The notes under the pieces were generated by a model, which made no database searches, was not told the origin of the DNA, and saw only the letters and a program-made list of their open reading frames with translations. Below, piece by piece: positions 9,087-17,341 of a stretch of DNA of 64,000 nt; the stretch's first letter is position 1, and each line of letters opens with the position of its first letter. The position numbers and the translations under genes were made by a program. The DNA is from Opitutus terrae PB90-1. Lineage in GTDB: Bacteria; Verrucomicrobiota; Verrucomicrobiia; Opitutales; Opitutaceae. The stretch spans positions 868,001-932,000 of the forward strand of contig NC_010571.1 of the NCBI RefSeq assembly GCF_000019965.1, written 5' to 3'.

Positions 9087-10991
9087 CTACAGCAGCGACA
9101 GGCCGCGCGGCACATACACCACGGTGGTGCCGGCGATCTTGTCATGCCAGGACTGCCGCTGGTCGTCGAAGGCGACCCAGATGAACCCGAGGCCCGCCGG
9201 AATCAGCGAGATGAAGCCGCCAAGCACGCGCACCAGCGCGGTCGGCCAGTCGAGCTTGCGATCATCGAGCCGCACCACCTTGAGGCTGCAGACGATGCCG
9301 CCGATCGTCGTCGCCTTGGTTGCCCACAGGACCACGCAATAAGTCGCGAACGACAGCAGGAAGTTCGGCTCCCAGCGATCCGGGAACAGATTCACCGCCA
9401 CCGCGACGATCGCCGCGTCGATCAGCGACGCCGCAGCGCGTATCCAGAAACCGGCTCGCGTGAGCGTCGCCGCCGACACGACCACCGAAACGGGCGCACT
9501 GGCCACGCCAGCGTCGGCGGTCGACATGGAGGCGCTGGCGCCCGTAGCTCCGAGCGGAGCGACTGCCGGGAGGATTGTGGTCGCCGGTGCCGCCGCCGCC
9601 ACCGCGGGCAGGCGGGCGGCCTTGTTCCGCTGCATGACGAGAATCAGGGTATAGATTACAATGCCGACGCCGAGCCACGAGGTGAGCTTCGCGACGACGA
9701 AGCCGACGACGGGCACGGTGTAGAGCAACAGCACGATCACGCCACCGATCAGGACGGCGAAGAACGGATGCGCCAGCGGACCATTTCCCAGGAAACGGGT
9801 GATGCGCCGGCCGACCCACGCGAACATCGCAGCCTTCCCAAACAGTCCGGCCACGAAGAGCCCGAGGATCACGGCGGGGGTGCCGATCACCGTGATCGCG
9901 AGGATCACCACCGCCGCGGGCGCCAGCAGCGTGACCAGGAACGCGGTGAGAATCGAGAAACCGGGGCGCTGCTCCAACGTCTCCGCGCAGCGCACAATCC
10001 CGCGCGGGAACAACAACGCGAACGCCAGGTAGAGGACGAAGAACCCGATCGCGATCCACCACGCCCACATCAGATGCGGCCCGAAGGCGAGGGGCCGTCC
10101 ATAGAGCAGGCACTGGGAAATCCAGGCGTGCAGCCATTCGAATCCGCCGAAGCTGAATCCCATGGCAATGTTGTTGACCTGACCGTGAACCTGGGCGGCC
10201 GCGTCGCGGTTGACCTTGCCGCCAACACAAACGATCTGGCCGTGAACCTCGGCCTGCGGCCCGAGTTCCACGTTGCCCAGCACGGCGACGACGTCGCCGC
10301 GGACCCGGCCGTTGACATAGGTGTTGCCGAGCACGGAGACGACGGCGTCGCCGACGCTGCCGTCCGTCATGCGCGAGCTGCCAAAAACGGATACGACCGC
10401 CCCACCTACGTGGCCGGAGGACGTCGACGAGCCAAGGATGGAGACGACGGCATCGCTAACCTTGCCGGCGGAGGTGGAAGATCCGACGATGGACACGACC
10501 GCGCCGGCCTCCTCGCCCTCCGCAAGGGTGGAATCCTGCCAGATCGAAACCCGCTCATTGCCCGCGTGGCGGTTGAACTGCTGCCGCTCCCACTTGCGTT
10601 CGGCCTTGGGTGCGGGAGCGGGAGGCGCCTCGGGAGCGTCGGGCGCCTGTGTCTCCACCTTCTGCTCGTCGGTGCTTGTCGCCTCGTCGTTCGTGGCAGC
10701 GCTGGTTTCGGTCTCCTCGGCCGCAGGTTGATCAAGCCGCCGCATCTCCGGCTCCGCCGCGCTGGCGGGCGCCGCCTCAGGAGCGGCCGGCTGTTCCGCC
10801 ACCGGTGCCGCTTTTGGTTCCTCGGCGGCGGGCGCGGTCTGCGGGTCGGCCGTCGTGGCGCTGGGTTGAGCCGCAGGGGTGGACTGATCCGGAGCCGCTG
10901 GCGCGGGATCGTTCTGCGCCAGAGCCGCAGCAGTCAGCGCCATCCACGACGCGAGCGCGGCCAGGAAAAAAGTGCGGGCTGGAGTTTTCAT
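9087..10991 (-). CDS. Membrane protein with beta-helix (bactofilin-like) repeats and C-terminal RDD domain
   Basis: The product is 634 residues from the ATG at 10989-10991, which opens a signal peptide (ARTFFLAALASWMALTAAALAQ). Residues about 30-140 are Ala/Pro/Glu-rich and probably disordered. Then come five or six repeats of about 20 residues built on the pattern DAVVSILGSS / GAVVSVFGSS / DVVAVLGNV, ending GQIVCVGGKV; this is a right-handed beta-helix as in bactofilins. About six hydrophobic segments follow in the second half (e.g. WWIAIGFFVLYLAFALLF). The last 130 residues form an RDD domain (AGFWIRAAASLIDAAIVAVAV to DDQRQSWHDKIAGTTVV). It starts 11 bases after the anti-sigma-like gene, in the same operon as the HDOD-sigma fusion, which suggests an envelope-stress or envelope-structure role. 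Function unknown. Confidence 0.85.
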   Translation of the reverse strand: MKTPARTFFLAALASWMALTAAALAQNDPAPAAPDQSTPAAQPSATTADPQTAPAAEEPKAAPVAEQPAAPEAAPASAAEPEMRRLDQPAAEETETSAATNDEATSTDEQKVETQAPDAPEAPPAPAPKAERKWERQQFNRHAGNERVSIWQDSTLAEGEEAGAVVSIVGSSTSAGKVSDAVVSILGSSTSSGHVGGAVVSVFGSSRMTDGSVGDAVVSVLGNTYVNGRVRGDVVAVLGNVELGPQAEVHGQIVCVGGKVNRDAAAQVHGQVNNIAMGFSFGGFEWLHAWISQCLLYGRPLAFGPHLMWAWWIAIGFFVLYLAFALLFPRGIVRCAETLEQRPGFSILTAFLVTLLAPAAVVILAITVIGTPAVILGLFVAGLFGKAAMFAWVGRRITRFLGNGPLAHPFFAVLIGGVIVLLLYTVPVVGFVVAKLTSWLGVGIVIYTLILVMQRNKAARLPAVAAAAPATTILPAVAPLGATGASASMSTADAGVASAPVSVVVSAATLTRAGFWIRAAASLIDAAIVAVAVNLFPDRWEPNFLLSFATYCVVLWATKATTIGGIVCSLKVVRLDDRKLDWPTALVRVLGGFISLIPAGLGFIWVAFDDQRQSWHDKIAGTTVVYVPRGLSLL

Positions 10992-11002
10992 ACGAAAGGG
11001 AA

Positions 11003-11458
11003 CTAGCGGTTCGCGTAGAGCGTGCGGTAAGCGGTGGCGCCCACGCCGAAGAGGGTGACGTATAGCCCGATGAACGCGGCGATCGCCCCATAGAGCCAAA
11101 GCGTCGGGACGTGTCGCAGCAGGATCGCGCCAAAGTCAACGAGGGCGCGCCCGACGCCCCGTACGCTTTCCAGCAGCGCGAGCGGACGCGCGAGCGTCTG
11201 CGACACGTCGACGTTCTGCGGGCCGTAGAGCACCCAGGCGAACGCTAGCGCGGCGACGAGCGCGCACGAAGCGACCACAAACGCGCCGCGCACGGCGATG
11301 GGCCACGCGCGGAACGACTGCTTCCACCACGGAAGGGCCTGGCGCGCGGCGATGGCCGCGAGCACGCGACCTTCGAGCGAACGCGGCGCCCGGCGCTCCG
11401 GCAGGGCGCGGAGGGTTTGGTGGATCAGGTTTTCGAGTTCCTCGGGAGAGCGTTTCAT
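11003..11458 (-). CDS. Single-pass or two-pass membrane protein, likely anti-sigma factor
   Basis: The product is 151 residues from the ATG at 11456-11458, only two bases after the stop of the sigma gene, so it is coupled to it. A charged N-terminal segment (KRSPEELENLIHQTLRALPERRAP, of which the first part resembles the short sigma-binding helices of anti-sigma factors) precedes a hydrophobic stretch near residues 55-75 (GAFVVASCALVAALAFAWVLY) and a second near residues 118-140 (WLYGAIAAFIGLYVTLFGVGA). No zinc-binding HxxxCxxC motif is present, so it is not a ZAS-type anti-sigma. The role is inferred from position next to an ECF sigma factor and the small membrane-anchored layout. Confidence 0.72.
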   Translation of the reverse strand: MKRSPEELENLIHQTLRALPERRAPRSLEGRVLAAIAARQALPWWKQSFRAWPIAVRGAFVVASCALVAALAFAWVLYGPQNVDVSQTLARPLALLESVRGVGRALVDFGAILLRHVPTLWLYGAIAAFIGLYVTLFGVGATAYRTLYANR

Positions 11459-11460
11459 GA

Positions 11461-13035
11461 TCAGGCGGTGAGTTTTTCGTGCGGAGCTCCGCTGCGTTCG
11501 AGAATGCGCGCCAACGCGGCGCGCGCGCGGAGGATGTCGGTCTTGACCTTGGCCAGCGAGATGCGCAGCCGCTTCGCGATGTCCTCGTAGGACATATCTT
11601 CGAAATGATAGAGCACCAGCGGCACGCGCTGATGTTCGGGCAGCTTGTCGAGCGCGGCGTCCACCCATTCGCGTCGTTCCCCCGCATCCATGCCGGCGAA
11701 GAACGTGTCGGGCGAAGCGAACTCGATCTCGGGTTGGTCGTCGCCGGCATCGTCCTCGCGGCGGAATTCCGAAAAGAACCGCCAGCGGTTGCGGTAACGC
11801 GAGAGATGGTTCAGCGAAAGGTTGGTGGCGACAGTCTTCAGCCAGCCCCCGGCCGTCGGGCTGGACTGCAGCGAATCGAAACGTTCATACGCCTTCAGGA
11901 AAACCTCCTGCGAGATGTCCTCCGCCTGCGCCTCGTTGCCGACCAGACGCACTGCCGTGGAGAAGACCATGTCCTGATAATTGCGCATGAAGGTCGTGAA
12001 GTCGGTCGGGGTGATCAGCCCCGCGGGTGAAGTTTGCACTGGGCGTTCATCGTTCGCGTGCAATACCCCCTCCTCCGGCGCAAAGTTGCAGGTTTCCTCC
12101 TCGGTGGCGACCGGCTCCGGCGGCGGACTTTCCGCTATGGGCGGCGCGATGGGCGCGACCGGCGGCGCAGGCTCCTCGGCCTCGGCCGCTTCGGCCCGCT
12201 CCGCCATCCGGTTCTGGAACGCGGCAAATGCCTTGAACGCTCGCTTCCCCGCGGCGCGCAGCGCTTCGTCGCTGACGCCGAGCGCCTGCAATTTCGCCGG
12301 CGTGACGCCCCAATGTCGCGTCTCGCCCAAGAGCGCGTGCCCGGCGTCCGCCACCAACCCGCCGGAAAGGTTCAACAGGCACGCCAGCCGATCCTGCGCA
12401 TCCTCCACGCGGATCAGGTATTGGCTGCGCACCGCTTCGACGATGTCATCCCGGAAGCTCCACTGCGACAGCACCATCCCGGCGACTTCGGAGCTCGCAA
12501 TGCCGAACACCCGCCCCTCCCAAGCCAGGTAGTCCGGGTCGTTGATCGGATGGTAGGGCTCCATCTCGTAGCGCTCCGCCAGTCGATCGAGCACCAGCAA
12601 ACCGAGCGGACGCATCAGTCCCGCCGTATAGGCGCTCCGCGGATCCAGATCGCATTCCTCGGCAAGGTGCTCGCAGATGAACGCGGTCTGCAGCATCTGT
12701 TCACGCAGCTCCGTCGCTTCGATCCCGTAGTTGCTCAACGTCCGGTCCACAAGCTGTGCGCTCGCCACGTGGCTCACCAGCCGGAAAACCTCCTTCATGC
12801 CCACGCGGGCGAGTGCCTCCTCGACCGAGCCCACCTTCTGCTCGCCACCATACGCGACACTGTTGCTGATCCGAATGAGGTTCGCCGCGAGCGTCGAATC
12901 GCGCTTCATCAACGTGGCGATCTCATCCAGCCGCGCGTCCGGGCGTCGCAGAATCACTCCTAACTCGGAGAAAACCTGGGAAGCCGGCGGAAGCGAACCC
13001 GCCACCTCGAGGATCGTCTCGCGTGTGATCGCCAT
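11461..13035 (-). CDS. HDOD domain fused to an ECF-type RNA polymerase sigma factor
   Basis: The product is 524 residues in one uninterrupted frame. Residues about 10-215 are an HDOD domain (LPPASQVFSELGVILRRPDA; LIRISNSVAYGG; AYTAGLMRPLGLLVLD). The usual HD/HN of the GLLH(D/N)IG motif is replaced by RP. A C-terminal HDOD extension (GETRHWGVTP) matches the free-standing paralogue at 16511-17341. A Pro/Glu-rich linker covers about 282-325. Sigma region 2 lies at about 349-415 (YQDMVFSTAVRLVGNEAQAEDISQEVF) and region 4 at about 458-512 (LPEHQRVPLVLYHFEDMSYEDIAKRL). Both sigma parts look functional. HDOD proteins sense or relay signals through protein contacts; here one may control sigma activity directly. 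Downstream lie an anti-sigma-like protein and a beta-helix membrane protein. A possible internal start for the sigma half is listed separately. Confidence 0.93.
   Translation of the reverse strand: MAITRETILEVAGSLPPASQVFSELGVILRRPDARLDEIATLMKRDSTLAANLIRISNSVAYGGEQKVGSVEEALARVGMKEVFRLVSHVASAQLVDRTLSNYGIEATELREQMLQTAFICEHLAEECDLDPRSAYTAGLMRPLGLLVLDRLAERYEMEPYHPINDPDYLAWEGRVFGIASSEVAGMVLSQWSFRDDIVEAVRSQYLIRVEDAQDRLACLLNLSGGLVADAGHALLGETRHWGVTPAKLQALGVSDEALRAAGKRAFKAFAAFQNRMAERAEAAEAEEPAPPVAPIAPPIAESPPPEPVATEEETCNFAPEEGVLHANDERPVQTSPAGLITPTDFTTFMRNYQDMVFSTAVRLVGNEAQAEDISQEVFLKAYERFDSLQSSPTAGGWLKTVATNLSLNHLSRYRNRWRFFSEFRREDDAGDDQPEIEFASPDTFFAGMDAGERREWVDAALDKLPEHQRVPLVLYHFEDMSYEDIAKRLRISLAKVKTDILRARAALARILERSGAPHEKLTA
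12061..12078 (-). promoter_or_regulatory. Possible internal ribosome binding site and TTG start for a free sigma factor
   Basis: On the minus strand CCGGAGGAGGGGGTA precedes an in-frame TTG (12061-12063, codon 325 of the fusion). The GGAGGA core (12071-12076) sits 7 bases before the TTG, an ideal distance. Starting there would yield exactly a 200-residue ECF sigma factor without the HDOD part. This is sequence-based inference; purine-rich codons for Glu and Gly also explain the string. Confidence 0.4.
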
Positions 13036-13319
13036 ACCAAACCGTCGCTAGCGAGAAGTCGGGCTCCGATATCGCGGATCAAAGTTCGCCATCACGAAGT
13101 TGCGCGACCGCATGACGGCGCCTCCCGCCGGTTCGTCACACACCGTTCGAAGCCTTTTCTGCATGATCATGGAGTATCCCGGCTTGTCTCGGTCGCCGAG
13201 CCAAAAGGTGAAGTAAAAAGACGTAGTTTTCCGGCCGCGCGGTCTCGACGCGAAACGCCAGGTCGGCAACCGGGCTCAACCGGCACTCTCTTGCGACAGC
13301 GCAATTTCCCGCGATCCTG
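13036..13319. promoter_or_regulatory. Divergent intergenic region between the HDOD-sigma gene and putA
   Basis: 284 bases between two genes read outwards. It must contain the start signals of both units. A relatively AT-rich stretch (around 13205-13235, AAAAAGACGTAGTTTTCC) is the only compositional landmark; I see no confident promoter hexamers and no open frame with coding character. Confidence 0.3.
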
Positions 13320-16300
13320 ATGGCAACCAACTCTTCCATGCCCCAACTCTTCCCCCTCAGCCCAACGTTGCAGCCGCGCATTCGCCAGATTGGCGAAGAA
13401 ATCCTCGCCGCCATGGACGCCCGGCCCGCCCCAAGCCTGTTCTCCAAAAAAGGCGGTTACGCCCGCCTGATGGAGTGGTCTATGCGCGATCCGGTTTTTA
13501 AAGCGCAGCTGTTCCGGTTCGTCGACGTGTTGCCGTCGCTCAACTCGTCGGCGGACATCGTGCGTCACCTCCAGGAATATCTCGGCGATCAGGCAGTCGT
13601 GCTCAACCCGGCGCTCAAGGCCGGTCTCGCCGCGTCGTCGTTCGCGCCGGGCCTGCTCGCCGGCCCCGTGAAAGCCAATGTCGTCGCGATGGCCGCGCAA
13701 TTCGTCGCCGGCGAGACGCCCGCCGACCTCGTTCAACGCATTCGCGCCAACACCGCCGCCGGGATCGCGACCACGATCGACCTGCTTGGCGAAACGGTGG
13801 TCAACGACGCCGAGGCCGACGCCTTCCTGCAGCGCAACCTCGAGGTGCTCGACACCGTTTCTCGTTTTCTGGTGCAGGAGCCTGCTCCGGGCTTCAGCGA
13901 TCTCGGCCCGCGCGGTCCGCTGCCGCGGCTCAACCTGTCGGTGAAAATTTCGGCCCTCACGCCGGAGGTGCAGCCCGCCGATCCGGAGAACTCGATCCTC
14001 GCTCTGAAGCAGCGGCTGCGGCCGATCCTCCGGCGGGCGGCCGAGGTGGGTGCGCTCGTGAACTTCGACATGGAGAGCTACAAGCTGAAGGACCTCACGC
14101 TCGCGCTCTTCAAATCCATCCTCGAGGAGCCGGAGTTCGCCGCAGCACCCGACTCTCGACCCTCGACTCTCGACTCGCAACGGCCGGCGAAGCCGGCCTT
14201 CGGCATCGCGCTCCAGGCGTATCTGCGCGACTGCGAAACCGATCTCCGCGCGCTGATCGCTTGGGCGCGCGCGCGTCGTCAGCCGCTCGACGTGCGGCTG
14301 GTGAAAGGCGCGTACTGGGATTACGAGACGGTGCTCGCCCGGCAGCGCAGTTGGCCGGTGCCGGTGTGGGAGCACAAGGCCGAGACCGACGCGAACTATG
14401 AAAAGCTCTCGGCGGTGTTGCTCGACAACATCGATCTCATCACGCCCGACTTCGCGACGCACAACGTCCGCTCCGCCGCACACGTAATCGCCCAGGCCGA
14501 GCAGCGGCGGATCGACCCGCGCGCCTACGAGTTCCAGGCGCTCTACGGCATGGCGGACGAACTCAAACAGGCGCTGCGCCAACGCGGGCATCGGGTTCGT
14601 GAATACTGCGCGATCGGCGCGCTGCTCCCTGGCATGGCCTACCTCGTCCGCCGGCTGCTCGAGAACACCAGCAATGAGGGTTTTCTCCGCCGCAAAAACC
14701 TCGGCGAAGCGACCAAGGACGAACTCCTCCGCGATCCGGCGGAAGTTGCCGCGCAGATTCCCGGGGCGGTGGAACCCACCGTCCCCGCGGGTTCGAGCGC
14801 CGCACCCCAACCGTTCCGCAACGCGGCCAACACCGACTTCACCAAGTCCGCCGCGCGCGACCAATTGCGCGCCGCGCTCAAATCGTTCGCGGACGCGACG
14901 ACCTCGTCGCGCCTGCTCGTTCGCCGCGGCGACCGCCGGCCGCTGATCATCGGCGGCCGCGAGATCTCGGATCGGGAGTTTCTGCCGGCACACAATCCCG
15001 CGCATCCGTCGCAGGTGCTCGGCTACTGGGCACGCGCGACCATCGCCGATGCCGATGCAGCCGTCGCGGCCGCGCGGGCGGCGCAGCCCGCGTGGGCCGC
15101 CCGCAGCGCCAATGAGCGCGCCACGTGGGCGGAGCGCGTGGCCGATTTGCTCGAGACACGCCGGCACGAACTCAACGCGCTGGAGATTCTCGAAGCGGGC
15201 AAGCCGTGGGCGGAGGCCGACGCCGACATCAGCGAAGCGGTCGACTTCTGCCGGTTCTACGCCGCGGAAATCCGCCGGATCGACCGGCCGCGCGTCACGC
15301 AGCCGGTGCCAGGTGAGCGGTGCGTGGAACGCTGGCTACCGCGCGGCACCGGCGTGGTGATTGCCCCGTGGAATTTTCCGCTCGCGATTCTGTGCGGACT
15401 CACGATCGCACCGGTCGTCGCCGGCAATACCGTGATCATGAAGCCGGCCGAGCAGACCTCGCTCGTCGCGGCCGCGTTCATGCAGGTGTTGATCGAAGCC
15501 GGTCTTCCCGCCGGCGTGGTGAACTTTCTCCCCGGCCTCGGCGAGGAGGTGGGCGACGCCCTTGTTCGTAATCCGAACATTGATTTTGTCGCGTTCACGG
15601 GTTCGCGCGCGGTCGGGTTGCAGATCTGGGCGGCCGCGGGACAGACCGCGCCCGGACAGGCCAACCTGAAGAAGGTGATCTGCGAAATGGGCGGCAAGAA
15701 CGCGCTCATCATCGACAACGACGCCGATCTCGATGAAGCCATCCCGGCGACGCTCTACAGCGCGTTCGGTTTTTCCGGGCAGAAATGCTCCGCCCTGTCG
15801 CGCTTGATTCTGCTCGACGAGGTGCATGACCGGTTCGTGGAGCGGCTGCTCGCGGCGGCCGCGGCCCTGCCGGTGGGCGATCCCGCCGAGCCGGGCACCG
15901 CGGTCGGTCCCGTGATCGATGCCGAGGCGCACGGACGCATTCTCCGGATGATCGAAACAGGCCGCCGCGAGGCGACGCGCGCCTGGCAGGCCGTGTTGCC
16001 GACGGCGGTGCAAGCCAGCGGCGGCCACTACGTGCCCCCGACGATCTTCACCGGCGTGAAGCCCGAGCACACCCTCGCGCGGGAGGAAATCTTCGGGCCC
16101 GTGCTGGCGGTGTTGCGCGCGCGCGACCTCGACGAGGCCTTCGCCATCGCCAACTCGACCGACTACGCGCTCACCGGTGGCTTGTTCTCGCGCAGCCCGC
16201 GCGCCTTGCAGCGGGCCGAACGCGAGCTCGTGTGCGGCAATGTCTACCTGAATCGCGGCGTCACCGGCGCGATCGTTGAGCGGCATCCATTCGGCGGATT

Positions 16301-16424
16301 CAAGATGAGCGGCAGCGGCACCAAGGCCGGTGGCCGGGGTTACCTGGAAAACTTCCTCTTCCCGCGCGTGATCGCCGAAAACGTCCTGCGCCGCGGGTTC
16401 ACGCCGCCCGAGGAGGGAGAATAG
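13320..16424 (+). CDS. putA: Bifunctional proline dehydrogenase / delta-1-pyrroline-5-carboxylate dehydrogenase
   Basis: The product is 1034 residues. The N-terminal half is the FAD-dependent PRODH barrel (about residues 120-460), with VNFDMESYKLKDLTL, AYLRDCETDLRALIAWA, VRLVKGAYWDYE and EFQALYGMADELKQAL. The C-terminal half (about 540-1000) is an aldehyde dehydrogenase with VIAPWNFPLAILCG, general base Glu789 (CEMGGKNAL) and nucleophile Cys823 (SGQKCSALSRLIL), ending with PFGGFKMSGSGTKAGG. Together they oxidise proline to glutamate. No DNA-binding RHH domain is present at the N-terminus, so it is a non-regulatory PutA. Residues about 277-294 (PDSRPSTLDSQRPAKPAF) look like an in-frame repeat insertion in a surface loop. 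The gene ends at a strong terminator and converges with an HDOD gene. Confidence 0.96.
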   Translation: MATNSSMPQLFPLSPTLQPRIRQIGEEILAAMDARPAPSLFSKKGGYARLMEWSMRDPVFKAQLFRFVDVLPSLNSSADIVRHLQEYLGDQAVVLNPALKAGLAASSFAPGLLAGPVKANVVAMAAQFVAGETPADLVQRIRANTAAGIATTIDLLGETVVNDAEADAFLQRNLEVLDTVSRFLVQEPAPGFSDLGPRGPLPRLNLSVKISALTPEVQPADPENSILALKQRLRPILRRAAEVGALVNFDMESYKLKDLTLALFKSILEEPEFAAAPDSRPSTLDSQRPAKPAFGIALQAYLRDCETDLRALIAWARARRQPLDVRLVKGAYWDYETVLARQRSWPVPVWEHKAETDANYEKLSAVLLDNIDLITPDFATHNVRSAAHVIAQAEQRRIDPRAYEFQALYGMADELKQALRQRGHRVREYCAIGALLPGMAYLVRRLLENTSNEGFLRRKNLGEATKDELLRDPAEVAAQIPGAVEPTVPAGSSAAPQPFRNAANTDFTKSAARDQLRAALKSFADATTSSRLLVRRGDRRPLIIGGREISDREFLPAHNPAHPSQVLGYWARATIADADAAVAAARAAQPAWAARSANERATWAERVADLLETRRHELNALEILEAGKPWAEADADISEAVDFCRFYAAEIRRIDRPRVTQPVPGERCVERWLPRGTGVVIAPWNFPLAILCGLTIAPVVAGNTVIMKPAEQTSLVAAAFMQVLIEAGLPAGVVNFLPGLGEEVGDALVRNPNIDFVAFTGSRAVGLQIWAAAGQTAPGQANLKKVICEMGGKNALIIDNDADLDEAIPATLYSAFGFSGQKCSALSRLILLDEVHDRFVERLLAAAAALPVGDPAEPGTAVGPVIDAEAHGRILRMIETGRREATRAWQAVLPTAVQASGGHYVPPTIFTGVKPEHTLAREEIFGPVLAVLRARDLDEAFAIANSTDYALTGGLFSRSPRALQRAERELVCGNVYLNRGVTGAIVERHPFGGFKMSGSGTKAGGRGYLENFLFPRVIAENVLRRGFTPPEEGE
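14147..14200. repeat. Low-complexity repeat plus palindrome inserted in frame within putA
   Basis: Bases 14151-14180 repeat the unit CTCGACT (GACTCTCGACCCTCGACTCT then CGACTCGCAA). Directly after it GGCCGGC (14182-14188) and GCCGGCC (14192-14198) form a perfect palindrome with loop GAA. The same kind of CTCGACTCTC low-complexity string occurs before gnd. Here it is translated as PDSRPSTLDSQRPAKPAF. Confidence 0.75.
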
Positions 16425-16431
16425 CCGCAGC

Positions 16432-16463
16432 AAAAAGGCCGCCCGAAACCGGCGGCCTTTTTT
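16432..16463. terminator. Terminator between putA and the convergent HDOD gene
   Basis: AAAAAGGCCGCC, loop CGAAACC, then GGCGGCC followed by six T. The stem is a GGCCGCC/GGCGGCC pair with A-run on one side and T-run on the other, so it can terminate in both directions. Confidence 0.9.
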
Positions 16464-16510
16464 GAAAGGGGCGCGAGCAGTGCTAAGCGCTGCTCGCGCT
16501 GTCGACTAAC

Positions 16511-17341
16511 TTACACCACTGAAGCACAAAGGGCCGAGTAATGCTCGCGCGCGCGGAAGGCGCACTCTTCGAGCACCGATTGCGGCACGTTCGCGAGCCG
16601 CAGCTCCGTCGGGCTGCCGATCCAATGACTCGTCTCGCCAGGCAGATCGACGCCGAAGCGGGCCACCACGCCGCACGCGAGATTGAGCACACACGCGCCG
16701 ACGTTCGGCTCCGGCCGGCCAAACGGATCGAAATGGTGCCGTACCGCGTCGACGATCTGGGCCGGGAAACGCCAGTGTTCGAGCAGCATCGCGGTGACCT
16801 CCGCCGCCGTGACCCCGAAGGTGATTTGCTCCCATTCCGCGACGAGCGGCCACTCCGCCTCGCCGGGATAAACTTGGTTTCCCGCAACACCATTGATGAT
16901 CACGCGACCCAGCGTGCGCAGCAATCCGGAGGTGTAGGCCAAGCCCGGATCCGCTCCGCCGGGTGAGGCCAACACTTCGGCCGCCGCGGCTGTGGCCACG
17001 GCATTTTCCCAGAGCCGGCTGGCCTTGAGCCGATAGCAGGGGAGATCGGATTGACAGGTCTGATGCGTCGCCGCCAAACCCACCAGACGGTAAATTTCCC
17101 GAAAGCCCACGCGCCCCACCGCGTCTTCAAGCGTATCGTTCGGTTCGCGAATCCCAAAGATGACGCTGTTGCTCATCCGGATCACGTGGAACGACAGCGC
17201 GGGATCCAGCCGGATCAGCTGCACGATCTCGTCGGTTCCGGTCATCGGGTCCTCGAGCAGGGTCTGCAATCGCCCAAATGCGGCTGCAGCCGGCGCAAGC
17301 TTACTCCCGAGGCTAACGATGGTCGCGCGATCCAGGGACAT
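16511..17341 (-). CDS. Free-standing HDOD domain protein
   Basis: The product is 276 residues and consists almost entirely of one HDOD domain: LAPAAAAFGRLQTLLEDPMT, LDPALSFHVIRMSNSVIFGI, DAVGRVGFREIYRLVGLAA, YTSGLLRTLGRVIING and FGVTAAEVTAMLLEHWRFP. The motif that usually reads GLLH(D/N)IG is GLLRTLG, so no metal site of the HD type is expected. Its last part (GETSHWIGSPTELRLANVP) aligns with the HDOD part of the sigma fusion at 11461-13035 (GETRHWGVTPAKLQALGVS), marking the two as paralogues. HDOD proteins are usually cytoplasmic signalling scaffolds. The gene stands alone, opposing putA. Confidence 0.9.
   Translation of the reverse strand: MSLDRATIVSLGSKLAPAAAAFGRLQTLLEDPMTGTDEIVQLIRLDPALSFHVIRMSNSVIFGIREPNDTLEDAVGRVGFREIYRLVGLAATHQTCQSDLPCYRLKASRLWENAVATAAAAEVLASPGGADPGLAYTSGLLRTLGRVIINGVAGNQVYPGEAEWPLVAEWEQITFGVTAAEVTAMLLEHWRFPAQIVDAVRHHFDPFGRPEPNVGACVLNLACGVVARFGVDLPGETSHWIGSPTELRLANVPQSVLEECAFRAREHYSALCASVV

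Noticed and set aside
10260-10560. Short regular repeats that might be a CRISPR array
   Set aside because: They are imperfect 60-base units in frame that encode beta-helix repeats of the membrane protein; no direct repeats with unique spacers.
8961-11006. A 681-codon plus-strand open frame opposite the RDD membrane protein
   Set aside because: Composition is Arg/Gly/Asp/His-rich without any domain, and the opposite strand has a signal peptide, repeats and an RDD domain.
13167-15167. A 666-codon minus-strand open frame over putA
   Set aside because: Antisense to the PRODH domain with its conserved motifs; no recognisable protein.
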